22,296 nt of DNA from a virus. The notes under the pieces are model-generated. The model did no database searches, had not been told where the DNA came from, and was given only the letters and a program-made list of their open reading frames with translations. Made by a program: the position numbers and the translations under genes. Within the stretch, counting starts at the first letter, position 1. Each line of letters starts with the position of its first letter. Of this stretch, positions 1-7,900 are shown piece after piece. The stretch spans positions 1 to 22,296 of IMG/VR virus record IMGVR_UViG_3300027974_000174. One strand, written 5' to 3'.

Positions 1-413
1 TCCGATCTATTAGTAATACTCTAAATGGAAAAGAAAATCTTTTTGCATTTATTGGGTTTGATAGCGAAGATAAGCCAGTTGATGATCTTACTACGTTAAT
101 TAAACGAAATACATTTTTAGATAAGAACTCAACTTTTGATAGAAAAACTTTTCAATTAAAATTTAATGTATTTACTCCTTCTTTAGATGAAATAAAATCT
201 CAAACACCCCTTCCATTCGAACGAGGAAGAAGCTGGATAAAGGGTGTCGAAGATGGTATTTCTGGATTTGGATATTATGTTTATGGGTTAGTATTTCCAG
301 CTAGTAGATCTGGAAGAGGAATTCAATCTAAAAATAAAGTTAGAGTTGCTGCATATAGACCAGTAAAATATATGAGTGAGCTTTATGCAAAATTTATAAA
401 GAATTTAAAATAA
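1..413 (+). CDS. C-terminal part of a probable head-tail connector/neck protein (5' end outside window)
   Basis: Reading from base 3 there is an open frame of 136 codons to the TAA at 411-413; its start lies upstream of the window. The visible protein ends in a segment with LPFERGRSWIKGVEDGISGF followed by a basic, Ser/Arg/Lys-rich tail and a final amphipathic helix (MSELYAKFIKNLK). No transmembrane segment or catalytic motif is seen. The next gene starts one base after this stop (TAA-A-ATG), so the two are probably translationally coupled. The role is inferred only from position: in siphophage gene order, connector or tail-completion genes precede the terminator and tube genes. I do not recognise the family. 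Confidence 0.75.
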   Translation, partial: RSISNTLNGKENLFAFIGFDSEDKPVDDLTTLIKRNTFLDKNSTFDRKTFQLKFNVFTPSLDEIKSQTPLPFERGRSWIKGVEDGISGFGYYVYGLVFPASRSGRGIQSKNKVRVAAYRPVKYMSELYAKFIKNLK

Positions 414-414
414 A

Positions 415-1284
415 ATGATTCCACAATTTGATAATATTTTAATGACTAGCATGTTGCTTTGGTTAGATAATAAAATAGTAACTAATGGTCAGGCTTATAC
501 TAATTACCAAAGCGTCTTTTACCCACTTTCAAATATGATATATGGATATTATACTTATGGCGCACCATTAAAGCAAATGGTTATAGATTCTTCTATAAGT
601 GGTGCAAATATTATAAGTGGAGTATATATTAATGGAGTTTTTACAATTCCTGGGCAAAACTATTTAAGTGGAATTAATGCTACAGAAGGTCAGTTATATT
701 TTAGTCAGCCTATAAACAATCCTACTACAGCTTTAAGCGGTAATTATGCTGTTAAAGATTACAATATATACTTAACCAGCAAAACAGAAGAAAATTTATT
801 ATTTGAAACACAATATCAAATTAATCCTAAAACATATCAAAATCCTACAGGATTGCCAATTGGCTCTGAAACATATCCTGTTATATATTTAAAATATCAA
901 GGTGGTAAAAATAAACCTCTTGCTTTTGGAGGTTTTGATCAAACGATAGGTAATGTTCGAGCTGTTATATTATCTGATAGCGTATTTAGCCTTGATGCTG
1001 TAACAAGTATAATGAGAGATACTAGTCGCGAATTAATACCATTAATATATCCAAATGAAATGCCTTTTAATTCATTAGGATCAGTAAGTGTTTCAGGTAA
1101 TAATTTTAATTACATTAAATATACAGCAAATAAAGCTAATACTGATGATTATCTGTATATTAATGAAGTAAATGTTACTAAAACTGACACAAGACTACTT
1201 AATGCTACCAATAGCTTAAATAGAAATGTATACTCTGCTTTTGTTGATTTTGAAGTAGTAAAAAATAGATATCCAAGACAATAA
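415..1284 (+). CDS. Unidentified virion protein in the tail-terminator/tail-completion position
   Basis: 289 residues. It starts one base after the upstream stop and has no Shine-Dalgarno, so translation is probably coupled. The protein is Asn/Tyr/Ser-rich with alternating beta-prone stretches, few charged residues and no signal peptide, typical of a phage structural protein. The central part (about 115-200) carries a hydrophobic strand-rich stretch with FGGFDQTIGNVRAVILSD, then SLDAVTSIMRD and RELIPLIYP. The C-terminus (NEVNVTKTDTRLLNATNSLN, then a strand) looks like the end of a beta-barrel. It sits between a connector gene and the tube gene, where tail terminators usually lie, but it shows no clear similarity to lambda gpU or gpZ. 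The role is inferred from context. Confidence 0.8.
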   Translation: MIPQFDNILMTSMLLWLDNKIVTNGQAYTNYQSVFYPLSNMIYGYYTYGAPLKQMVIDSSISGANIISGVYINGVFTIPGQNYLSGINATEGQLYFSQPINNPTTALSGNYAVKDYNIYLTSKTEENLLFETQYQINPKTYQNPTGLPIGSETYPVIYLKYQGGKNKPLAFGGFDQTIGNVRAVILSDSVFSLDAVTSIMRDTSRELIPLIYPNEMPFNSLGSVSVSGNNFNYIKYTANKANTDDYLYINEVNVTKTDTRLLNATNSLNRNVYSAFVDFEVVKNRYPRQ

Positions 1285-1310
1285 AAAAAGTAGAAAAAAT
1301 AAAAAAATCA

Positions 1311-1317
1311 GTGTAAT
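1311..1317 (+). promoter_or_regulatory. GTGTAAT element upstream of the tail tube gene
   Basis: GTGTAAT lies 31 bp before the tube-gene ATG, preceded by an A-rich stretch. If it acts like a -10 element, transcription would start near 1324 and leave a leader of about 18 nt that retains the GGAG ribosome-binding site at 1328-1331. The same heptamer occurs upstream of three other + strand genes. The promoter role is inferred. Confidence 0.45.
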
Positions 1318-1341
1318 AACAATAAATGGAGAAACACTAAT

Positions 1342-2490
1342 ATGGCAAGAAATCGTATAATTTATCAATCAGAAGCTGTTTATGCTGGACCAGCTCCAGC
1401 AACAGGTTATCATTATGGAACATACACACCTGGAATCGGTGGAAATAGTAACGTACCAAATGCAAGCACTAATCTAGTTAAACAGCTACAAAGAATTCAA
1501 ACAGCTAATTATAGCTTTACAATAGATCGCACAGATGTTAATCAATTCGGACAATTAGCGGCTATTGATCGTGTAATTTTAACAAACCCAACTGTTTCAT
1601 TGGATTTTAGTTATATTAACTCAAATCTTTCTAACGAAAATATTCTAGGATTCACAATTGCTTCTGGAAGTAGTGATTCTGCTATTTCTGCTATCTCTGG
1701 ATTCTTGAATAAAACTTCAGATGAAAGAAATTATTTTATCCGCACAACTCCAGAAGGTACAGACACAGTAGGATATACAGATAGTTCTTCTGGAAATAAC
1801 GGAGTTATTGGAATCGGTAATGCATTCTTAACATCATATTCAACAGAAGGTTCTGTTGGCAATTTCCCAACAACAACTATTAATGTCGAAGGTTTGAATA
1901 TGAATTTTCAAAATGGAATTAGTGGAAATTATATTCCAGCAGTTAATCCTACAGATGGATCAGCTTTAACAAATTATTATCAATTGGCCCAAGCTGTTCA
2001 AAATGTCGGAATTGGAAGTGGAAACGCAATTAGTGCTCTACGCCCAGGAGATATTACATTATCATTAAGTAATACATTGGCTAGTGGAGTTGATGTTGAT
2101 ACAATGAACATTCAAAGTTATACATTGAGCTTTGATCTAGGTCGTACACCAATTCAAAGATTAGGAAATAAATTTGCATTTACAAGAGAAATTGACTTCC
2201 CATTAACAGTAACATTAAGTGTTGATGCTCAAGTCACAACCATGAATGCAGGAAATTTAGCAAATCTTGTAGTTGATGATTCAGCCAAATATAATCCATC
2301 AATCACAATCAAAAGTCCATCTGACTCTACTCTAACTATGGCAAAATTCATCCTTAAGGGTGCAAAATTAGATAGTCAAGAATATAGTTCTGATATCGGT
2401 AGCAATAAATCTGTTACCCTTACATTCAGTGCTCAAGTTGGTGGTCCTCAAGACACAGCTAATGGATTATTTATCAACGGACAATATTAA
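1342..2490 (+). CDS. Major tail tube protein
   Basis: 382 residues; the ATG is preceded by GGAG at 1328-1331. This is the subunit that would polymerise into the tail tube. The protein is beta-rich, with Thr/Ser/Asn-rich strands: one set around 55-105 (including VSLDFSYINSNL), one around 155-190 (GNAFLTSYS...FPTTTINVEGL) and one around 255-300 (IQSYTLSFDLGR...FPLTVTLSVDAQV), ending in a strand-rich region with SVTLTFSAQVGG. Support comes from its position before the chaperone and tape-measure genes, from a dedicated strong terminator right after it that makes it a separate, probably high-expression unit, and from a divergent relative at 19616-20422. Somewhat long for a tube protein; the Gly/Ser-rich stretch at 105-155 may be a surface insertion. 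Confidence 0.8.
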   Translation: MARNRIIYQSEAVYAGPAPATGYHYGTYTPGIGGNSNVPNASTNLVKQLQRIQTANYSFTIDRTDVNQFGQLAAIDRVILTNPTVSLDFSYINSNLSNENILGFTIASGSSDSAISAISGFLNKTSDERNYFIRTTPEGTDTVGYTDSSSGNNGVIGIGNAFLTSYSTEGSVGNFPTTTINVEGLNMNFQNGISGNYIPAVNPTDGSALTNYYQLAQAVQNVGIGSGNAISALRPGDITLSLSNTLASGVDVDTMNIQSYTLSFDLGRTPIQRLGNKFAFTREIDFPLTVTLSVDAQVTTMNAGNLANLVVDDSAKYNPSITIKSPSDSTLTMAKFILKGAKLDSQEYSSDIGSNKSVTLTFSAQVGGPQDTANGLFINGQY

Positions 2491-2514
2491 TAAATAATAC
2501 ATAAATTAAATTAT

Positions 2515-2550
2515 AAAATAACCCTCACGTTCTCGTGGGGGTTATTTTTT
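2515..2550 (+). terminator. Strong rho-independent terminator after the tail tube gene
   Basis: The core stem AACCCTCACG (2520-2529) pairs with CGTGGGGGTT (2534-2543) around a TTCT loop with one G-T wobble, extended by A/T pairs to 2515-2548. The 3' arm runs into a T tract at 2545-2550. This is the most GC-rich hairpin in the intergenic sequence and would insulate the tube gene from the small genes downstream. Confidence 0.9.
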
Positions 2551-2557
2551 GTGTAAT
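2551..2557 (+). promoter_or_regulatory. GTGTAAT element directly after the tube terminator
   Basis: GTGTAAT begins at the base after the terminator T tract and lies 45 bp upstream of the next ATG. A transcription start just after a terminator is expected if a new unit begins here, which supports reading the heptamer as a promoter core. The gene it precedes has only a weak AAGG-like ribosome-binding site. Confidence 0.45.
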
Positions 2558-2595
2558 TGAAGTTAAGGTAAGGGTTAGATAAAAGGTAAAAGATT

Positions 2596-2820
2596 ATGGA
2601 AAACGATCCTATAAAAGACATGACTCTTTTTCAGATAAAGAGAAAGATTACAAATATATATAAAAATTTCTTTTTTATTCTTGAAGATTTAGGTGATTCT
2701 GGCTATAATATAAATGATGAAACTTATCAAAAAATACGCAAAAGAATCCTTGATAATGCCAATGACGCAGTACGAGAAATAGAAGAAAATTTCAGTAAAA
2801 TCAATATAACACTAAAATGA
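2596..2820 (+). CDS. Small hypothetical protein between tube and chaperone genes
   Basis: 74 residues, highly charged and predicted mostly helical (IKDMTLFQIKRKITNIYKNF, then a second amphipathic helix near residues 43-70). No membrane segment or known motif. The start is the first ATG after the GTGTAAT element, with weak AAGGTAAAAG upstream. Its stop overlaps the next start (ATGA), so the two are co-translated. I do not recognise it. The position between tube and tape measure is compatible with a tail-assembly accessory, but nothing in the sequence proves that. Confidence 0.7.
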   Translation: MENDPIKDMTLFQIKRKITNIYKNFFFILEDLGDSGYNINDETYQKIRKRILDNANDAVREIEENFSKINITLK

Positions 2821-3092
2821 AAACCAAAAAATTAAATTATAATTTTCCTATAGATGAGATAATTGAAGGAAATCTTTCTGTGCAAAGTATACAAAAAAGC
2901 TTAAAAGATAACTTTGGAATTTTAAAGCCAAGTCTAACAACATTTAGAAATCCTAACTTTATTAAAAATTATCAAAACTGGGATGATAACAAAAAACATC
3001 AATTTATTAAAACAATTGGCGGAGTAGTTTACTATGGTAAAATTAAAAGCTATTTACAAGATTTAATTAATAATAATGGAGAAAAAATATGA
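2817..3092 (+). CDS. Small hypothetical protein in the tail-assembly operon
   Basis: 91 residues, Lys/Asn-rich, with no recognised domain. Visible features are a FPIDEIIEGNLS start, a TTFRNPNFIKNYQNW segment in the middle and an amphipathic C-terminal helix (YYGKIKSYLQDLINNN). It begins inside the previous stop (ATGA) and ends by the same kind of ATGA overlap with the next gene. No slippery heptamer or overlapping open frame that would give a lambda G/GT-type fusion is evident here. Function unknown. Confidence 0.7.
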   Translation: MKTKKLNYNFPIDEIIEGNLSVQSIQKSLKDNFGILKPSLTTFRNPNFIKNYQNWDDNKKHQFIKTIGGVVYYGKIKSYLQDLINNNGEKI

Positions 3093-3841
3093 AAACAATG
3101 TTTGAATTTGATATCTTTCAAGAGAAAGAAATTGAAAAAGTAGATATTTCTACTAATGAAAAAGGCGAAGAAGTAAAAGTTACTTCCAAAGTTAAAAGTA
3201 CTGTTCCAGTTAAATTAGCTATTAAAAAACCAACAAGAAGTTTGTTTGATGAAGCTGAATTATTTTATGGAGTTAGGCTTTCAGAAGGCATCAAGGCTGG
3301 GCTATTAACTCGCGCTCTATTAGCTAAAAGATTTAATAATGATGGTGGAGTCTTAAGCGATGAAGAGCAAAAAGAATATAATGATTTATATCTAGAGTTT
3401 TTTAATTTACAAACCGAATTTCAAAGATTATCTATAAAAGAAGAGGTATTAAGAACGGATGAAGAGAAGAAGCAAATTCAAAATGTTATTGAAAAAATGA
3501 ATCTCGCAAGAGAAAGACTTCAAAGGTATGAAATGGCGCAAGCTAATCTTTTCGAACAAACAGCGGAGAATAGAGCAAGAAATAAAACTATTATGTGGTG
3601 GGTTCTTCAACTTAGTCTTATTCAAGGAGATGATAAAAAATTCAAAGAACTATTTCAAGATGGAAGTTATGAAGATAAACTTAAAAGATATGATGAAATT
3701 GAAGAGGCTGAATCTGGAATAGAAAAAATTGCTATACAAAAACTTCTTTATTTGATCAGCTTTTGGTATATTGGTAGAGCTGCATCTCAAGAAGAATTTG
3801 AAAAACTTCTTGATGGATTAAAAACTAACGAAGCAAAGTAA
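3089..3841 (+). CDS. Putative tail assembly chaperone (first of two)
   Basis: 250 residues. The ATG overlaps the previous stop and is served by GGAG at 3078-3081 with 7 bases between. The protein is soluble, charged and largely helical. An N-terminal beta-prone stretch (to about residue 45) precedes a conserved-looking block, KKPTRSLFDEAELFYGVRLS and GIKAGLLTRALLAKRF. A long coiled-coil-like region follows (about 90-160), then a Trp-rich C-terminal part (MWWVLQLS and LISFWYIGRAAS). It lies just before the tape-measure gene, the standard place of tail assembly chaperones that coat the tape measure. The assignment rests on position and general character. It ends in two consecutive stops, and I find no programmed frameshift joining it to the next gene. 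Confidence 0.55.
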   Translation: MKTMFEFDIFQEKEIEKVDISTNEKGEEVKVTSKVKSTVPVKLAIKKPTRSLFDEAELFYGVRLSEGIKAGLLTRALLAKRFNNDGGVLSDEEQKEYNDLYLEFFNLQTEFQRLSIKEEVLRTDEEKKQIQNVIEKMNLARERLQRYEMAQANLFEQTAENRARNKTIMWWVLQLSLIQGDDKKFKELFQDGSYEDKLKRYDEIEEAESGIEKIAIQKLLYLISFWYIGRAASQEEFEKLLDGLKTNEAK

Positions 3842-3857
3842 TAAAAAGGAATAATGA

Positions 3858-4868
3858 TTGCAAACTTTAGACAAAAACAAATTAAGACTTTTGTTTATTG
3901 ATATATTAAAAGGTTATTCCGTATCTTATTACAAAAACGATAAATTATATTTTAAACATAACACTAGTTTTGATTCTGGTGATATAGATCATTTAAAACA
4001 AGAGTTTTTAGAAAAAGCTAAAAAGAATGGTCTTCCTACAGAAGATCAAAAAGAAGAATACTTGATTTCAGAAAATCTTTGGTCAAAAGAAAATAATGAA
4101 AAAATTAAAAAATTAAAATCTGATATATCTACTCTTAAACAAACTAAATCTAAGTTATTTAAAAGTGATGATATTAATGAATTGAATAGGCAGATTGATG
4201 AGAAAAAATTAGAATTAATTAATTTAACAGTAGAAAGAAAAGATCTTCTAGGGTTTACTGCAGAAGACTATGCCAATAAAAAAATTAATGAATATTATAT
4301 GTTTAATTCTTTGTTTAAAGACAAAGATTTAAAAGATAGATATTTTTCTGAAATAGAATTTGATGAACTAGAAAATAAAGAGATATCAGAAGTATTGAAT
4401 ATATATAATACTATAAATAAAAATTTCATAGAAACTAATCTTAAAAAAATAGCTCTTTCCTCATATTATCTTAGTTTATTTAATCTTTGCGATGAAAGTG
4501 CTTATAATTTATACGGAAAACCAATTATATATTTAACATTCTATCAAATGGAAGTATTTGGATACGCTAGATACTTTAAAAATGCATTATCTGAAGCTAA
4601 ACATAAGCCAACAGATGAATATTACGAGGATCCAGAAAAGCTTATTGAATGGTTAGAAAGTAGTAAAAATGTAGAAGAAGTATTAAGTAAAAATGAAAAT
4701 AATAAAAAGAAAACGGATGGTGCAATTGCTACGTCTATAGTAGGAGCTAAAAAAGAAGACCTAGCTAAGATAGGTAAAGATGAAAATGGTATAAGTTTGC
4801 ATAAAGAAGCTGAGAAAAAAGGTGGAGTTTTGACAATGGAAGACTTAATGAAGATGCATGGAACTTAG
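3858..4868 (+). CDS. Putative tail assembly chaperone (second of two), TTG start
   Basis: 336 residues from a TTG start. AAAAAGGA at 3843-3850 gives a 7-base spacing to this TTG, and no in-frame ATG exists until far into the conserved part. An ATG at 3854-3856 is out of frame and reads only 15 codons. The protein is soluble and charged. It has an N-terminal alpha/beta section, a coiled coil at about 80-127, a helical core with LSSYYLSLFNLCDES and PIIYLTFYQMEVFGYARYF, and a Lys-rich low-complexity region ending in LTMEDLMKMHGT. Position directly before the tape measure suggests a chaperone or tail-initiator partner. No GT-like fusion to the upstream gene is possible without crossing stops in this frame. 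Confidence 0.5.
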   Translation: MQTLDKNKLRLLFIDILKGYSVSYYKNDKLYFKHNTSFDSGDIDHLKQEFLEKAKKNGLPTEDQKEEYLISENLWSKENNEKIKKLKSDISTLKQTKSKLFKSDDINELNRQIDEKKLELINLTVERKDLLGFTAEDYANKKINEYYMFNSLFKDKDLKDRYFSEIEFDELENKEISEVLNIYNTINKNFIETNLKKIALSSYYLSLFNLCDESAYNLYGKPIIYLTFYQMEVFGYARYFKNALSEAKHKPTDEYYEDPEKLIEWLESSKNVEEVLSKNENNKKKTDGAIATSIVGAKKEDLAKIGKDENGISLHKEAEKKGGVLTMEDLMKMHGT

Positions 4869-4899
4869 TATCGAATACTATCATAATTAATAATATTTC

Positions 4900-4906
4900 G
4901 TGTAAT
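4900..4906 (+). promoter_or_regulatory. GTGTAAT element upstream of the tape measure gene
   Basis: GTGTAAT starts 30 bp before the tape-measure ATG, in a 61-bp gap that shows no convincing terminator. A start site about 7 bases downstream would leave a leader of roughly 17 nt retaining AAAGGA at 4917-4922. Spacing is almost identical to that at the tube gene. The promoter function is inferred. Confidence 0.45.
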
Positions 4907-4929
4907 TCTTTATAGTAAAGGAATAAGGC

Positions 4930-7900
4930 ATGGCTAGGACTTCAGCTACAATTTCAGTAGGTGCAGATACAAGGCAGCTCGAAAGAGATATTCAGAGCGC
5001 GTTATCTCGTGATTTTAAATTCAAAGGATTTAATGAAAAAGCTTTTACTCAACCTTTAGGTAGAATTAGTGGCGCTGCTAATGAATTTCAAAAATCATTA
5101 GATGCATCAAATGCTCGTGTTATCGCATTCGGAGCCAGTGCGGGTTTAATATATACCGTAGAAAAAGCATTTACTTCATTGGTTAAAAGTACTATAGATG
5201 TTCAAAAATCATTAACTGATATTAATGTTATATTAAATGTTAGCGCAAAAACTTTAGATCAATTTGGAAATAGTTTATTTGATATCGCAAAGAATACAGG
5301 TCAAAGTTTTGATGTTGTTGCTCAAGCTGCTACTGAGCTTTCTCGTCAAGGCTTAGGATTAGAAGAAACTTTAAAAAGAACACAAGACGCATTAATATTG
5401 ACTCGTCTTAGTGGACTTGATACTGTAAGTGCTGTAGAAGCTTTAACTGCAACAATTAATAGCTTTAATAAAGCTGGATTAGATTCAACAATTATTATTA
5501 ATAAATTAGCGAATGTTGACGCTGCTTTTGCCGTTAGTAGTGGTGATCTTGCAGAAGCTATCAAACGAGTTGGATCATCTGCGTCAGATGCAGGAGTCGA
5601 TTTTGATGAATTATTAGCAATTGTTACTAGCGTTCAACAAACTACAGCTAGAGGTGGAGCGGTAATTGGTAACTCTTTAAAAACTATTTTCACAAGAATA
5701 CAAAGAACAGATACTCTTGATCAATTAGAAAATCTAGGAATTAAAGTTCGAGATTTACAAGGAAATACATTACCTGCAATTCAAGTTCTATCTAATCTTT
5801 CCAGTACGTTTAATAATTTAGCAGATTCACAAAAAGCTCAAGTTGCCGAAACTGTTGGTGGTATATTTCAAATTAATATTTTAAAAGCAGCTTTAGCAGA
5901 TTTAGGTAAAGAATATTCTGTTTACGACAGAGCATTGCAAACAGCAAATAATAGTACAGATCAAGCTATTCAAAGAAATGAAGCATTAAATCAAACTCTT
6001 TCAGCTTTAATTAATCAAACGTTTCAAAATTTAACTCGTATTTCTTCAAGTATTGGGGAAATAAGTTTAGGACCAACATTTAAAAATACTTTAGAATTAT
6101 TAAATAAAGGATTAGAATCCTTATCTACTGATAGCGATACTGTTGGTGGCAAAATTGGCAAAGGAATATTAGAAGGAATTGGAACATTTATAAGTGGTCC
6201 AGGAGTTATTTTAATAACAGCTGTATTTGGTAAATTATTATTAAATTTAGGGAAATTTGCTAGTCAATCTTTACAAACACTTTTAGCCGTAAATACTCAA
6301 GCAGAACAAAGAGTTCAAATTCAAGCTAAAATAAATGAAGTTCTTAGTCAAGAGCCAGGATTAGTCGCTGCTATATATAATAAACAAATTAGTGTTTTAG
6401 AATTAGAAAATAGAATTCTAGACGTAATCAGACTTCAAACATTAGAAAGAGAAAGAGCTGCGACCATATCAACTGCTGTCGCTGGTAATTTAGTTACGCG
6501 AGGAGTAACATCTAAAGGTGGATCATTAAAAGTAAAAAGTGCTGGTTTCGTTCCTAATTTTAGTGCTCAAGAAATCTATGGTGCATTAGCTGGAGGATAT
6601 ATGCCAGGAAATATTCGAAAAATGAATATTCCAGGTCAAGGAAACGTTACTTATAATAGCGCAGAAACAGTTAAGAATTTTCCAGGAATGACTCAACCAG
6701 CTATTATGCCACCTCAAGGCAGTAAGGCTGGAAAAAATTATCAAAAAGAATTTTCTAATGCTCATGGATTTAATCCTTACGCAAATGATGGATTTATTCC
6801 AAATTTTGTATTAGGAAGAGCAGACGCAGTTAGATTAGCTGCCCAAAATAACCAATTAAAAAGAATTCCAGGAACTAAAACTTTTCAATATGGTTTAGAT
6901 TCACAAGGAAAACCTTTAACTTTGTCTGAAGCTGAAAAAGACAATATTCTAAAAAGATCTGCAGCCGCAAAATCAACTAGAAAAGAATTAGATGTTAGTA
7001 ATATTGCTAGTATATTATTACCATTTATTGGGTCTTCGAGAATATTGCCTGGACCATTTTCACCAAAAGGTAAATCTGCAGAATTTGCAATTAAAAATGT
7101 TCCAGTCTATGGAATGAAAAAAAGCGCGATAGAAGGAGACACAGCTGATGATAAAGCTAAATTAGGCACAAGTATAACTAATAGCATTTTAGATAATACA
7201 AGTAATTTTATTGATACATTAAAACCTTTAGGAAAAAGCGTAACCAGAGGAACTTTAGCTGGAGAGTTTCAACGTTCTGGAGAAAAAGGCGCATATGGAG
7301 CAGTTCGTGGTGCAATTGGTTCTGCTTTTGAGGTTGGAATAAAAACAGCGCTAAAATATACTGGAGAAGATCAACTAAAGGGATTTGGAGATTTTGACGT
7401 TAGAGGAGGAAAAAATTTAAAGCATTTACAAACACTTTTTGGGTTTAGTACTTCTCTTGCTGATTTTAAAGGTGGATTATCTGAAGGTAATTTACAAAGT
7501 TTTGCAAATAAAATATATAAAGAAGAGGGTATGTTACAAATCAACAAAAAGGGGAGTACAGTTAAAAGCAGAAAAGCTTTTGGTGGATTTGTTCCTAATT
7601 TTACAGCATTAGATAATGCAATTGGAAGAGAAATTGCAGCGGGAACATCTAGTTCTAGAATAAGAGTCGGTAAAGATGCAAGATTAACATCTTCGGCAAA
7701 TCCACTTGGTTTGGGGGTCTATAATACAAAAGACGAACCCAAGGGTCTTGGTCAAGGTATTCAAAGATATGGATCAAAAGCTAAAATGGCAGGAGCAGCA
7801 GCTGGATTTATTCCTAATTTTGCAGGATTATCATTTAATCCTGGAGGTTTGGGCGCACTTGATCCAGCAGTTGCAAATAGAGAAGTTGGAGCGCAATTTG

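Noticed and set aside
1571-1577. Fifth + strand GTGTAAT copy
   Set aside because: It lies inside the tube gene, far from any start. One chance copy is expected in AT-rich coding DNA, so it was not annotated as a promoter.
3528-3722. 64-codon open frame inside the first chaperone candidate
   Set aside because: It is a frame shadow of the 3089-3841 gene and is followed by several stops in its frame, so it cannot extend into the next gene as a frameshift product.
3854-3901. ATG at 3854 after the AAAGGA site
   Set aside because: It reads only 15 codons before a stop; the TTG at 3858 opens the 336-residue frame with a good spacing to the same site.
4869-4899. Possible hairpin CGAATA...TATTTCG before the tape measure
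   Set aside because: The stem is short, needs a bulge and has no T tract, so it does not qualify as a terminator.
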